From Pseudomonadota bacterium (GTDB taxonomy: Bacteria > Desulfobacterota > Desulfobacteria > Desulfobacterales > RPRI01): a stretch of 64,000 nt of DNA. Both the position numbers and the translations under genes were made by a program. Below, piece after piece: positions 37,439-46,069 of this stretch. Position 1 is the stretch's first letter; each line of letters begins with the position of its first letter. The notes beneath the pieces were generated by a model. That model did not search any database. It saw only the letters and a list, made by a program, of their open reading frames with translations, and was not told the DNA's origin. Location: the NCBI GenBank assembly GCA_018817425.1, contig JAHITX010000011.1, positions 1 through 64,000 on the forward strand. The letters run 5' to 3'.

Positions 37439-37455
37439 TTGGCATAAACTTTGTG
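37439..37455 (+). promoter_or_regulatory. sigma-54-like -24/-12 promoter for the precursor peptide
   Basis: TTGGCAT-AAACT-TTGT matches the sigma-54 pattern TTGGCAC-N5-TTGC except for the last base of each block, with exact GG-to-GC spacing. It would start transcription about 12 bases further on, giving a leader of roughly 90 nt before the precursor ATG at 37556. No enhancer-binding protein gene is adjacent. Confidence 0.45.
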
Positions 37456-37499
37456 ATATTTAATGAAGCTGCGTTAAAAAAGGTTATAACTTTTTGCAA

Positions 37500-37519
37500 A
37501 CATGTTAAGACCAACATGT
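37500..37519. promoter_or_regulatory. inverted repeat in the precursor 5' leader
   Basis: ACATGTT-AAGACC-AACATGT has perfect seven-base arms with a six-base loop, about 37 bases upstream of the precursor start. It could be an operator or an mRNA hairpin. Confidence 0.45.
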
Positions 37520-37555
37520 AATATAAACAGCATTTATAAAAAAAGGAGGTATGTT

Positions 37556-37681
37556 ATGGCAGAAGAAAAAAGAGAAGAAACCAAAGAACAAATAGCAGTA
37601 CTTGATGAAGGCATTAAGATGGATGATATTGTAGATTCTTTTGGGATTTGTTGTTCTGGCCCACTTACTCCGTTTAGATAA
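37556..37681 (+). CDS. 41-aa RiPP precursor peptide (geopeptide-like)
   Basis: Short gene too small for routine calling. The start ATG 37556 has a strong AAAGGAGG seven bases upstream. The peptide has a charged, Lys/Glu-rich leader (residues 1-29) and a distinct C-terminal core GICCSGPLTPFR with adjacent Cys32-Cys33, two Pro and a terminal Arg. A terminator-like hairpin and then a radical-SAM/SPASM maturase gene follow, the classic layout of a modified-peptide system with excess precursor. From memory the CC-x-G-P-x-x-P ending recalls geopeptide precursors, which I cannot confirm here. The core is presumably cross-linked or otherwise modified at Cys or neighbouring residues, then cleaved; no protease gene is adjacent. 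Confidence 0.8.
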   Translation: MAEEKREETKEQIAVLDEGIKMDDIVDSFGICCSGPLTPFR

Positions 37682-37691
37682 TTAATTTTTT

Positions 37692-37724
37692 AAAAAAGGG
37701 GGAGTGCCGCTTCCCCTTTTTTTT
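37692..37724 (+). terminator. Rho-independent terminator/attenuator between precursor and maturase
   Basis: AAAAAAGGGG pairs with CCCCTTTTTT around a short GC-rich loop, and eight T end the structure. It sits 11 bases after the precursor stop and 18 before the maturase start, so most transcripts should stop here while some read into the maturase. Confidence 0.85.
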
Positions 37725-37741
37725 AACTTTCTCTATACTCT

Positions 37742-39049
37742 ATGAAATTTTCACGATACCTCAAGGTATATCCTTACGAAGAAAGCCCAAGCCAACTGTT
37801 GCTTTTTTCCACCCGTAAGATGTCAAAGATCATCCTTAATAAAGAAACGTATCAGGCCATTGAAAATAATGTTGAGCTTTCTCCTTCCGATGAGGCTTTG
37901 TTATCAAAGCTTGGCATGATAGTTCATGACAAAGAGGAGGAAAAGCAGGCCGTTTTCAGACTTTTCGATAATCTTAATACAAAAAATAACGGTGTGCATG
38001 TCATAGCTGTTCTTAATCTGGACTGTAATTTTGCATGCACATACTGTTATGAAGGGGGCATGAAGGGAAAGCTCTATATGTCGGATGAAACTGCGGATCA
38101 TCTTGTAGATTTCATCAAAAAAAAATTCCCGCGCCATAAAAAATCTCTTCTTATAGATTTTTTCGGAGGAGAGCCCCTTTTGAGCATTGGCCTTATTAAA
38201 CGTATTTCCAAAGCATTAAGGTCATTTACCGAAAGCAGAGGAGCCTCTTACAGCTTTACCCTTGTCACAAATGGTTCTCTTTTTACCAAAAAGACGGCAG
38301 AGGAGCTGGTTGCCTTAGGGCTTGAAGGTGTTAAAATCACTTTAGACGGCCCTGCCGAAACTCATAATCAATCAAGGCCTTTTAAATCAGGTGCCAAAAG
38401 CTTTGCTACCCTCATCAAGAATATCAAAGAGACTTGCGATCTTGTAAAAATTGGCATAGGTGGAAATTTTACCAAGGACAACTACGATAAATTTCCTTTG
38501 CTTCTTGATTATATGGCAAGAGAAGGGCTAACGCCGGATAAAATTGCCTCAGTAAAGTTTGACCCTGTAATGAAACAGCCCGAAGGGAATTTTTCGCTGC
38601 CCGAATACGGAAGCGGCTGTACTTCAGTTAATGAGCCATGGCTGATGGGTGTTGTTGCGTACTTGCGTGAAGAGATTTTAAAAAGAGGATACAATACGCA
38701 AAAGATTATGCCCATGACCTGCATGGTAGAATCTACAAACTCCTATGTGGTAAATTTCGATGGCGTTGTTTGCAAATGTCCTGGTTTTATAGGTAAAAAA
38801 GGTTATGAAGTCGGAGATCTTCTGACAGGCACAAAAGATTGTGCCTCTTATAAGCCCGGTATCTGGAAAAACGAGGACTGCGCCGGTTGTGAATATTTGC
38901 CTCTTTGTTATGGAGGATGTAGGTATATGACGTTTTTGCGCAATGGAACTATAGATACGGTTGATTGCCAAAAAGCCTATCTTGATGCCTCACTTGAAGC
39001 ATTGGTCAAGCAGGACATTAAATATAAATTAAAAGCGGATAACCGATAA
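37742..39049 (+). CDS. radical SAM/SPASM peptide maturase (geopeptide-type)
   Basis: 435-aa radical-SAM enzyme. Residues 1-90 form an N-terminal region likely to hold the precursor leader. The 4Fe-4S motif CNFACTYC (Cys95, Cys99, Cys102) is followed by FFGGEPLL and TLDGPAETHN, typical of peptide-modifying anaerobic maturases. The C-terminal SPASM region carries further cysteines (CKCPG, CAGCEYLPLCYGGC and a last Cys in DTVDC) for auxiliary clusters. It starts 60 bases after the 41-aa precursor. Known relatives form thioether, C-C or C-O bonds, or epimerise residues, in short peptides. Which bond is made here is unknown; the general class is clear, the geopeptide subtype is from memory. Confidence 0.9.
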   Translation: MKFSRYLKVYPYEESPSQLLLFSTRKMSKIILNKETYQAIENNVELSPSDEALLSKLGMIVHDKEEEKQAVFRLFDNLNTKNNGVHVIAVLNLDCNFACTYCYEGGMKGKLYMSDETADHLVDFIKKKFPRHKKSLLIDFFGGEPLLSIGLIKRISKALRSFTESRGASYSFTLVTNGSLFTKKTAEELVALGLEGVKITLDGPAETHNQSRPFKSGAKSFATLIKNIKETCDLVKIGIGGNFTKDNYDKFPLLLDYMAREGLTPDKIASVKFDPVMKQPEGNFSLPEYGSGCTSVNEPWLMGVVAYLREEILKRGYNTQKIMPMTCMVESTNSYVVNFDGVVCKCPGFIGKKGYEVGDLLTGTKDCASYKPGIWKNEDCAGCEYLPLCYGGCRYMTFLRNGTIDTVDCQKAYLDASLEALVKQDIKYKLKADNR

Positions 39050-39096
39050 GGCCAATCGCACCGTTTTTTTCTACTGTTTGCAAATTCGTCAAAAAT

Positions 39097-40398
39097 TCAA
39101 TCCGGCAGCATATCATAAAAATACAGCATAGTATCCGAGCGCGTAATAATGCCTATTATGCTCCCGTTTTCAACAACCGGAAGCCTTCCTATATCATGCT
39201 TCGCCATTAGTTTTGCAGCCTGAATAGGGCTTTTTCCCGGATCGATTGTTACAATTTTTGTGCTCATAAATGCTTTTACGGGAGATACCAACTGAGATTC
39301 TTTTTTTATTTTAATAAAATCTCTGCGTGAAATTACTCCAACCAGTTTTTCTCCTTCAACAACAGGAAGCCCGGTACAGCCCTTTTTCTTCAGTATGGAA
39401 GCAACCTTTCCCATAGACATGTCAGATTCTACAGTAAAAACCGGAAAAGACATTAAATCGCTTATCTGTACGGATGCCTGCTGATTGCCTTCAATGAGTT
39501 CTGTGATCCATTCCTCAACCGCATTGGGATTAACTGATTTCAACATTGCAGAAGCGGCACCGGGATGCCCTCCTCCGCCCATGCTGCGCATGATTGAACC
39601 AACATCTAAACCTTCTGCATTACTGCGGGCAATAACCATACACCTGTCTTTTTCTTTATTGCTGAATATTCCGAATGTAGCATCAACATTTAAAATCTCT
39701 CTGTACATACCTACAACAACGGCAAGGCTGTTTACATGTCCTTTAATTGCAAGTTTATTAATGCTGATAGAATAGCCGTTTATTTTTGATCTTTTTGCAG
39801 TTTGCAACATTTCAAACAGAATATTTTTTTGTTTTTCCCCGTATGCCTGGCGCAAAAAAGAACTGACAATGTTTAAGTCCGCCTTTTTTTCAAGAAGAAA
39901 ACCTGCCATATAGGCATCTTCTGCTGTTGAAGATGAAAAGCTAAGATGCCCTGTATCTTCATAAAGGCCGGTTAGAAAAAGAGTTGCCTGCATAGGAGAT
40001 ATTTTCTTTTTTTCTTTTTTCAGCCTGCGCACCATAAGAGTTATGTTTGATCCGACTTCTTCCCGGCACTTCCACGCTGCTGTTATATCACCGTCACCTC
40101 TATGGTGATCCCATAATATGATCTCAAGATCTTTTCTTGTTGAAAGTGCATCTAACCGGTCAAGACGGTTCCAGTTGCTTGTATCAACAACAATTAATTT
40201 TTTAACCTTATCAAAATCAATTTCAGCGGGTGAATGCATATCAAATATGTCTTTATGGATAGAAAGAAAGGCCTTGACATTGGGATTTATCATTTTTGGA
40301 AGAACACAAACAGCATCGGGATATAAAATTGTTGCAGCAATCATGGATGCAAGAGCATCAAAATCCGTGTTTTTATGTGTTGTAATAATTTCCATCAA
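39097..40398 (-). CDS. DHH/DHHA1 phosphoesterase with CBS pair
   Basis: 433-aa protein. The N-terminal DHH domain shows THKNTDFDALAS, VVDTSNW and DHHRGD metal-binding motifs, then a DHHA1 domain with GGGGHPGAASAM. Two CBS repeats (about 313-430) end the protein. In many Deltaproteobacteria such a DHH-CBS unit is fused to a CCA-adding/poly(A) polymerase domain giving about 880 aa; here nothing follows the CBS pair. It may act as a nanoRNase or cyclic-dinucleotide/pAp phosphatase gated by adenosine nucleotides. ATG 40398 or 40395. It converges on the maturase gene. Confidence 0.85.
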   Translation of the reverse strand: MMEIITTHKNTDFDALASMIAATILYPDAVCVLPKMINPNVKAFLSIHKDIFDMHSPAEIDFDKVKKLIVVDTSNWNRLDRLDALSTRKDLEIILWDHHRGDGDITAAWKCREEVGSNITLMVRRLKKEKKKISPMQATLFLTGLYEDTGHLSFSSSTAEDAYMAGFLLEKKADLNIVSSFLRQAYGEKQKNILFEMLQTAKRSKINGYSISINKLAIKGHVNSLAVVVGMYREILNVDATFGIFSNKEKDRCMVIARSNAEGLDVGSIMRSMGGGGHPGAASAMLKSVNPNAVEEWITELIEGNQQASVQISDLMSFPVFTVESDMSMGKVASILKKKGCTGLPVVEGEKLVGVISRRDFIKIKKESQLVSPVKAFMSTKIVTIDPGKSPIQAAKLMAKHDIGRLPVVENGSIIGIITRSDTMLYFYDMLPD

Positions 40399-40947
40399 TA
40401 GCAGTCCGCAATTCTTTACTGTTTATCTTAATTCCCAATATTTTTAACACAAAGAATATATTAAGTACAGAAAATTGATAATATCTTGTAATATATAATT
40501 ATATTCTTAAGTGTTCTTAAATGTAAATGTTACTCAAAACAAGCTTCTGAAATAATATATCGGCAGTTTCTATAAAAACGATAATAAAATAATATATTTC
40601 CCGCTTATAGCTTTTCACAAAACAACATTCTTATTGATACTTACTACATGACCGGTCATTGAATCCGGCTATCATGCAAAACAAACAGATTTGCTAAAAT
40701 CAATGTAATTATATCTTAAAAAAATATTGACATATTAGACATAGCATGATGAATAGAGTTTATCTTAACTCTTCTAAAATATTCAGATTTAGACATTTGC
40801 TTTAATAAGTTGTTCAGGTGCCGGGTATGACTACATTTGAAGCTAATCGATCAGTATTTATTATAAACAAGGTTGGGTCTGCTACAATTTTTTAGTATTT
40901 TCTTGTTTTTCGAATTATATTCTGCAGGTCTTTGATTGAGGAGTGAT
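40399..40947. other. 549-base AT-rich divergent intergenic region
   Basis: Lies between the DHH-CBS gene (leftward) and the diguanylate cyclase gene (rightward), so it should contain promoters for both. TTGACA near 40727 with a weak downstream element is the only promoter-like sequence noticed. No ORF, RNA gene or strong hairpin was recognised. Confidence 0.4.
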
Positions 40948-42384
40948 ATGACGAAATCAAAAGAAGAAAAAAAAGCGTTTATTATTACCAGAGATTCCGA
41001 TTTTCGTGATGCCCTTGCGTCAGGTCTGGATGAGCTTTCTTACAAAATCATAGTCCACAAAGATGCTTCCAATGCCTTTTCAGAATTGGAGAATGAGTTA
41101 ACGACGGCCCTGGTTATCATAGATCGCGAATGTTCCAATGATAATACAGATTCGGAAATTTACAGGTTAAATAAAAAATGTTGCACGAGCATGAATCAGA
41201 TAGTTGTTCAGGTGTATAATGAAGATAATCACAAAATTAGCAGTGTATCTGCAAGTAAGGCGGATTTTTTTATGTTCAAACCTGTTAATCCCGAATTGCT
41301 CCGGTGCCAGCTTCTTGCCGCAGACAAGCATAGATATAACTTATTAGAACTGATGGAAATCAAGGAAAAAGCGGAAATACACAAAAAAGAATTGGTTTTG
41401 ATGGAGCAGCAACATGAAGATGCGTTTTCAAGGGCAAACACCCTGACGGTTGAATCGGAAATATCCCGATTGGAGTTGGACCAGATTTTCAAAACCGTTG
41501 CAGGCTGCATAATGCTCATTGATAAGGATTGTAATGTCATTCGCGCTAATGATGCTATTTCAAAGGTTACCGGCTTGACAAGAATAGAGCTTCAGGGGAA
41601 AAAATGCTTTGAGACCTCTATTTGCGGATGTTGTAATACGCCGAAATGCCCTTTTGCCAGGATACAAGGAGGCGAGGCGCGCGTTGAAATTGAAATACAA
41701 AAGACACTTCCAGATGGTGAAATCGCACACTATATTATCATCGCAACACCTCTTCGTACCTTCGGCCCTGAATTTGTGGGTATCGTCACATTCCTGACGG
41801 ATATCACGGACCGGGTAAAAGCTGAAAAATCCCTTATAGAAACAAAAGAAGCTTTAAAAATAAGTGAAGAGAAATACAAACAGCTTAGTATTGTGGATGA
41901 CCTTACCGGGCTTTTTAACAAGAGGTGTCTTGATACACAACTTGAAGGAGAGATCTCAAGAGCACTCAGATATGGCCGGCCTCTATCACTTCTCCTTATG
42001 GACATTGATAACTTCAAAACTGTTAATGATACTTACGGTCACAGCCAGGGTGATAAGGTTTTGGCAGGATTGGCCCAGGTACTAAGAAGTTGTATCCGGG
42101 ATTCTGATTTAGCCTTCCGATACGGAGGCGAGGAATTCGTTGTTATCCTTCCTGAAACTTCGGTTGAAAATTCCACTAAAGTAGCAGAGAGAATCAGGCA
42201 GTCTTGTGCTTCTTTTTCCTTTTCTGTGAATTCTTCTGAGGAATTTGCTGTGACTTTGAGTATCGGGTGCACCCAGTATGTACCGTGTGAAAAGCAGCAA
42301 GCCTTTGTCTCAAGAGCAGACAAACACATGTATTGTGCAAAAAATGAGGGAAAGAACAGGGTTATCTGCGACAATGAAGGATAG
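40948..42384 (+). CDS. diguanylate cyclase with receiver-like and PAS domains
   Basis: 478-aa cytosolic signalling protein that would make cyclic di-GMP. An N-terminal receiver-like domain (about 8-130) is followed by a coiled linker (EIKEKAEIHKKELVLMEQQ), a PAS domain with a cysteine cluster (CGCCNTPKCP) that could bind metal or sense redox, and a GGDEF domain. The catalytic motif is RYGGEEFVVILP (GGEEF about 393-397), with an RDSD I-site five residues before it, so product inhibition is likely. ATG 40948 follows GAGGAG; an in-frame TTG at 40936 lies within that RBS region. Confidence 0.92.
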   Translation: MTKSKEEKKAFIITRDSDFRDALASGLDELSYKIIVHKDASNAFSELENELTTALVIIDRECSNDNTDSEIYRLNKKCCTSMNQIVVQVYNEDNHKISSVSASKADFFMFKPVNPELLRCQLLAADKHRYNLLELMEIKEKAEIHKKELVLMEQQHEDAFSRANTLTVESEISRLELDQIFKTVAGCIMLIDKDCNVIRANDAISKVTGLTRIELQGKKCFETSICGCCNTPKCPFARIQGGEARVEIEIQKTLPDGEIAHYIIIATPLRTFGPEFVGIVTFLTDITDRVKAEKSLIETKEALKISEEKYKQLSIVDDLTGLFNKRCLDTQLEGEISRALRYGRPLSLLLMDIDNFKTVNDTYGHSQGDKVLAGLAQVLRSCIRDSDLAFRYGGEEFVVILPETSVENSTKVAERIRQSCASFSFSVNSSEEFAVTLSIGCTQYVPCEKQQAFVSRADKHMYCAKNEGKNRVICDNEG

Positions 42385-42452
42385 CATCCTTTTTTCAAGC
42401 TTTGTCAAAGCAGACAGAAATTTATGCAAACATGTAATATGAGAAAATTGCT

Positions 42453-45005
42453 ATGAACTTATTTAAAAAACACCCTACTCTTTTTATGGGAATAGGCATC
42501 ACTATACTTTTTTTATGTATAAGCTTATTTCGTACCGATTTTCTTGATACTCTTGAATATAAACTCTACGATGCTATGATGGGATTACGCGCAGACCCTG
42601 AATCATCAAGCAACATAGTAATAGTTGATATAGATGATGATTCGATTGAAAAAATCGGTCGATGGCCCTGGTCACGTGATATTATTGCGAATGGCATCAA
42701 AAAGATAAATTTGGGAAATCCCAAAGTAACAGGGCTCAATCTTATACTCAGCGAACCTGAAGAAAGCACCGGATTAAAAACTGTTGAAAAACTGGAAGAC
42801 AAATTTACAGCCATTTTTTCAAAAGATACCGGAAAAACATATAGCAATTACCTTAATGTTTTGCATGAGACCAGAGAAAAACTGGATAATGACAAAAAGC
42901 TTGCCCAGGCAATCAGCGAATCCGCCAATATTGTTTTGCCATTTTATTTCAAAGAATCTGCCGTAACGGGCAATGATACAAAAGAAGCCGATGATATATT
43001 ATACGAATATTCAATCCAGAAAATAAAAAGTCCTTCCGGCGCGTTACACTACCGGGCTGATAAAATAATACTTCCTCTTCCTTCATTTCTTAAAGCATCG
43101 GCAGGTATAGGTCATCTTAACTTCGGCAATGACATGGATGGTATTGCAAGAAGAGAACGTCTCGTCTATGAATGTCGTGGACTTTATTATCCATCATATA
43201 CCTTAAAGCTTGCTTGTGCCTACCTTGATATTCCAAGGGAAAAACTTTCAGCCGAATTGGGTTCAAGCGTTACTCTCGGTAATCTTAAAATACCTACTAC
43301 TTTTGCTTCGGAGCTTCTTATTAATTTTAAAGGTCCCCGCGGCGCATTTAAAAAATATTCATTTTTTGATGTTATAAACGACAAAATTCAGCCGGATGTT
43401 TTTAAAAACAAGCTTGTTCTTGTCAGTGCATCCGCAGCCGGAATCATGAACCCTATCAGCACGCCAACCGATCCGGCTTTACCTGTGGGCGAGTTTTCCG
43501 CTAATGCCGTCTGGACAATACTTAACAACAATTTTATCTTGCAGCCATACTGGTCACCGGTTGTTGAACTTGCGGCCATAATTATAATAGGCCTTATTAT
43601 CACATTTGTTTTTTCAAGATTAAAAGCAAAAACAGTTGGTGCCGCATTCATTATAATGATCATATTGCTTATAGGAAGTTCGGCATACTTTTTTGCTTCC
43701 AAAGGATACTGGGTCCGCGTTGCTTATCCTGCTCTTGAGCTTGTCATTGGCTATATTGGAATAATAAGTCTTAGATATTTTGTAACCGAATCCAAAAAAG
43801 ATAAAATCGAAGTGGAATCGGCTGAAACAAACCGGATGCTTGGGCTTTCTTTTCAGGGTCAGGGCATGCTTGATATGGCCTTTGATAAATTTCGGCGAAT
43901 TCCGGTAGATGATCAGATGAAAGATATTCTTTATAATCTTGCACTTGATTATGAAAGAAAAAGACAATTCAACAAAGCCGCAGCAGTATATGAATATGTG
44001 GAAGGACATGACAAAAAATTTAAAGATGTTTCGGAAAGAAAAAAGAAACTAATCAAAGCCAGTAATACTATGGTATTCGGGGACGGTATGTTCGGTGCAT
44101 CCCCTTCTTCAGACGGTTTTCTTTCAACAGCCACAGGAACAAAACCCACACTGGGCAGATACGAAATACAAAAACAACTCGGAAAAGGAGCAATGGGAAT
44201 TGTCTACCTGGGGCTTGACCCCAAGATAAACCGGACAACGGCAATAAAAACTTTCCAGTTCAGTGAAGAAGACCATACGTTGGAAGAAATTCAAAATATG
44301 AAAGAAAAATTTTTCCGGGAAGCAGAAAGCGCCGGAACTCTTTCACATCCGAATATTGTAACTATTTACGATGCCGGAGATGATCAGAACCTCGCATACA
44401 TAGCTATGGAATATCTTGAAGGTGAAGACCTGGAAAAATATACCGTAAAAGAAAATCTGCTTCCTATCCCCAAAGTTATTGATTATATTGCAACCGTTGC
44501 TGAAGCACTTGATTATGCCCACCAAAAAGGAATTATTCACCGCGATATCAAACCGGCAAACATAATGCTTTTAAAAAGCGGGATAGTTAAAATAACTGAT
44601 TTCGGTATTGCGAGAATAACTGCTACTTCACAGACTCAAACCGGTGTTATCAAAGGCACGCCGTATTACATGTCGCCTGAACAGTTTTCAGGAGAAAAGG
44701 TTGATGGAAGATCTGATATATTCTCTTTAGGAACAATGCTGTTCCAGCTTTCAACCGGTCAATACCCTTTTGCCGGGGACAGCCCTGCTGCATTGATGAA
44801 TCAAATCATGAATGTAAAACATCCCGACCCGAAACAGATCAACCCAAAGATAATAAAATCTCTTGTAACAGTCATTGACAAAGCATTGGAAAAAGAAAAG
44901 GAAAAACGTTATAAACGGGTATCTATGATGGCATCAGATCTTAGAGCAATCGGCAAAAGAATTGATGAGGTTATCGCCAGGATGAAACCGAAAAGTAATG
45001 TTTGA
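42453..45005 (+). CDS. CHASE2-sensor Ser/Thr protein kinase
   Basis: 850-aa membrane kinase. One N-terminal TM helix, a periplasmic CHASE2 domain starting VDIDDDSIEKIGRWPWSRD, and three TM helices (about 365-445) lead to a cytosolic linker with TPR-like helices (about 460-530) and a Hanks-type kinase. The kinase has GKGAMGIVY, the ATP lysine in TAIKTF (about Lys599), HRDIKPANIML (catalytic Asp about 698) and DFGIARI, then GTPYYMSPEQ. It is followed on the same strand by PP2C, FHA and DUF89-like genes, forming a phospho-signalling set. The sensed stimulus is unknown. Confidence 0.93.
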   Translation: MNLFKKHPTLFMGIGITILFLCISLFRTDFLDTLEYKLYDAMMGLRADPESSSNIVIVDIDDDSIEKIGRWPWSRDIIANGIKKINLGNPKVTGLNLILSEPEESTGLKTVEKLEDKFTAIFSKDTGKTYSNYLNVLHETREKLDNDKKLAQAISESANIVLPFYFKESAVTGNDTKEADDILYEYSIQKIKSPSGALHYRADKIILPLPSFLKASAGIGHLNFGNDMDGIARRERLVYECRGLYYPSYTLKLACAYLDIPREKLSAELGSSVTLGNLKIPTTFASELLINFKGPRGAFKKYSFFDVINDKIQPDVFKNKLVLVSASAAGIMNPISTPTDPALPVGEFSANAVWTILNNNFILQPYWSPVVELAAIIIIGLIITFVFSRLKAKTVGAAFIIMIILLIGSSAYFFASKGYWVRVAYPALELVIGYIGIISLRYFVTESKKDKIEVESAETNRMLGLSFQGQGMLDMAFDKFRRIPVDDQMKDILYNLALDYERKRQFNKAAAVYEYVEGHDKKFKDVSERKKKLIKASNTMVFGDGMFGASPSSDGFLSTATGTKPTLGRYEIQKQLGKGAMGIVYLGLDPKINRTTAIKTFQFSEEDHTLEEIQNMKEKFFREAESAGTLSHPNIVTIYDAGDDQNLAYIAMEYLEGEDLEKYTVKENLLPIPKVIDYIATVAEALDYAHQKGIIHRDIKPANIMLLKSGIVKITDFGIARITATSQTQTGVIKGTPYYMSPEQFSGEKVDGRSDIFSLGTMLFQLSTGQYPFAGDSPAALMNQIMNVKHPDPKQINPKIIKSLVTVIDKALEKEKEKRYKRVSMMASDLRAIGKRIDEVIARMKPKSNV

Positions 45006-45208
45006 TTGTGTATTCATCTGGTATAATATGCATGGCAGGGTGTGAATAACACTTTAAAACTTTATAATTAATCTTAAAAGAAATATATATTTATCTTGCT
45101 TGACCCCAACAACTTTTTATTATATAAGGGAAAAGTTAGATTGTTTTAAATTTAACAGATCGAATCCACATTATCTTTTGTATTCGTATATATAGGAACA
45201 TAGCTTAC

Positions 45209-46030
45209 ATGGCAGTTGTTGAATCAGCAGGCATTAGTGATGTCGGAAGAAAAAGAAAACAGAACGAAGATGCCATATATATCGACAATTCCATGAACCT
45301 TTTTGTAGTTGCTGATGGTATGGGCGGACACAATGCCGGAGAAGTGGCCAGCTCTATTGCTGTGGATACTATCCGTGATTATATGAAACGTTTTGAAGAT
45401 AATACTATTGGTGTCGAGGAGCTTAAAGATTCTGATATCTCTCTTTCAAAAGACGCTAACCGGCTTATTTCAAGTATTCATCTTGCCAATAAAGGAATTT
45501 ATAGTTTATCTAAAAGCAATGAAGCATATGAAGAAATGGGAACAACTGTTTCAGCGGTTCTTTTTACTGAAAATAATTTAATTGCAACCAATGTGGGCGA
45601 TAGCCCGATTTATCTTATACATAATGGTAGCATAGAACTACTATCTGTACCACATACTGTTTTAGCTGAACAGATGGCTATTGATCCGCAAAGGGCCAAA
45701 ATGCTTGAGCACCATTTCAAGCACATGTTAACCCGGGCTGTCGGCATAAAAGAAACGATAGAGCCTGATATATACGAAACTCCCTACTTCCAGGGAGACG
45801 TATTAGTATTAAGCTCAGACGGACTATCAGACAATGTTACGCCTGAAGAGATACTTGAAACAGTAAGACAAGAACACCCTCAGAAGGCATGCAGTTTGCT
45901 CGTTGATCTTGCAAATGAACGCGGCGGCAATGATAACATAACCGTTATTGTTTTAAAGGTTAAGAATAAAAAAAATCGAAACGGCCTGATGAAAGGATTG
46001 ATGTCAAAGCTAAAAAACTTTTTTAAATAG
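45209..46030 (+). CDS. PP2C-family protein phosphatase
   Basis: 273-aa Stp1-like Ser/Thr phosphatase. Metal-binding aspartates are in NEDA (about Asp21), VADGMGGHNAGE (about Asp36), SSDGLSDN and RGGNDNITV (about Asp242). No TM segment. It would reverse the action of the CHASE2 kinase encoded 200 bases upstream. The C-terminal tail is strongly basic. Confidence 0.93.
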   Translation: MAVVESAGISDVGRKRKQNEDAIYIDNSMNLFVVADGMGGHNAGEVASSIAVDTIRDYMKRFEDNTIGVEELKDSDISLSKDANRLISSIHLANKGIYSLSKSNEAYEEMGTTVSAVLFTENNLIATNVGDSPIYLIHNGSIELLSVPHTVLAEQMAIDPQRAKMLEHHFKHMLTRAVGIKETIEPDIYETPYFQGDVLVLSSDGLSDNVTPEEILETVRQEHPQKACSLLVDLANERGGNDNITVIVLKVKNKKNRNGLMKGLMSKLKNFFK

Positions 46031-46069
46031 TTTTTTATTATTACTAACCTTTTTAAATGAGGTATTGCA

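Noticed and set aside
37551-37595. Upstream ATG at 37551 as precursor start
   Set aside because: It lies one base after the RBS and opens a 14-codon frame; ATG 37556 has proper spacing and gives the CC-peptide.
42039-42398. 119-aa - strand ORF
   Set aside because: Antisense to the GGDEF domain, no independent support.
42423-42440. GCAAACATGTAATAT resembling the precursor leader repeat at 37496-37524
   Set aside because: Only one half-site and no inverted arm; similarity of about 10 bases in AT-rich DNA is likely chance.
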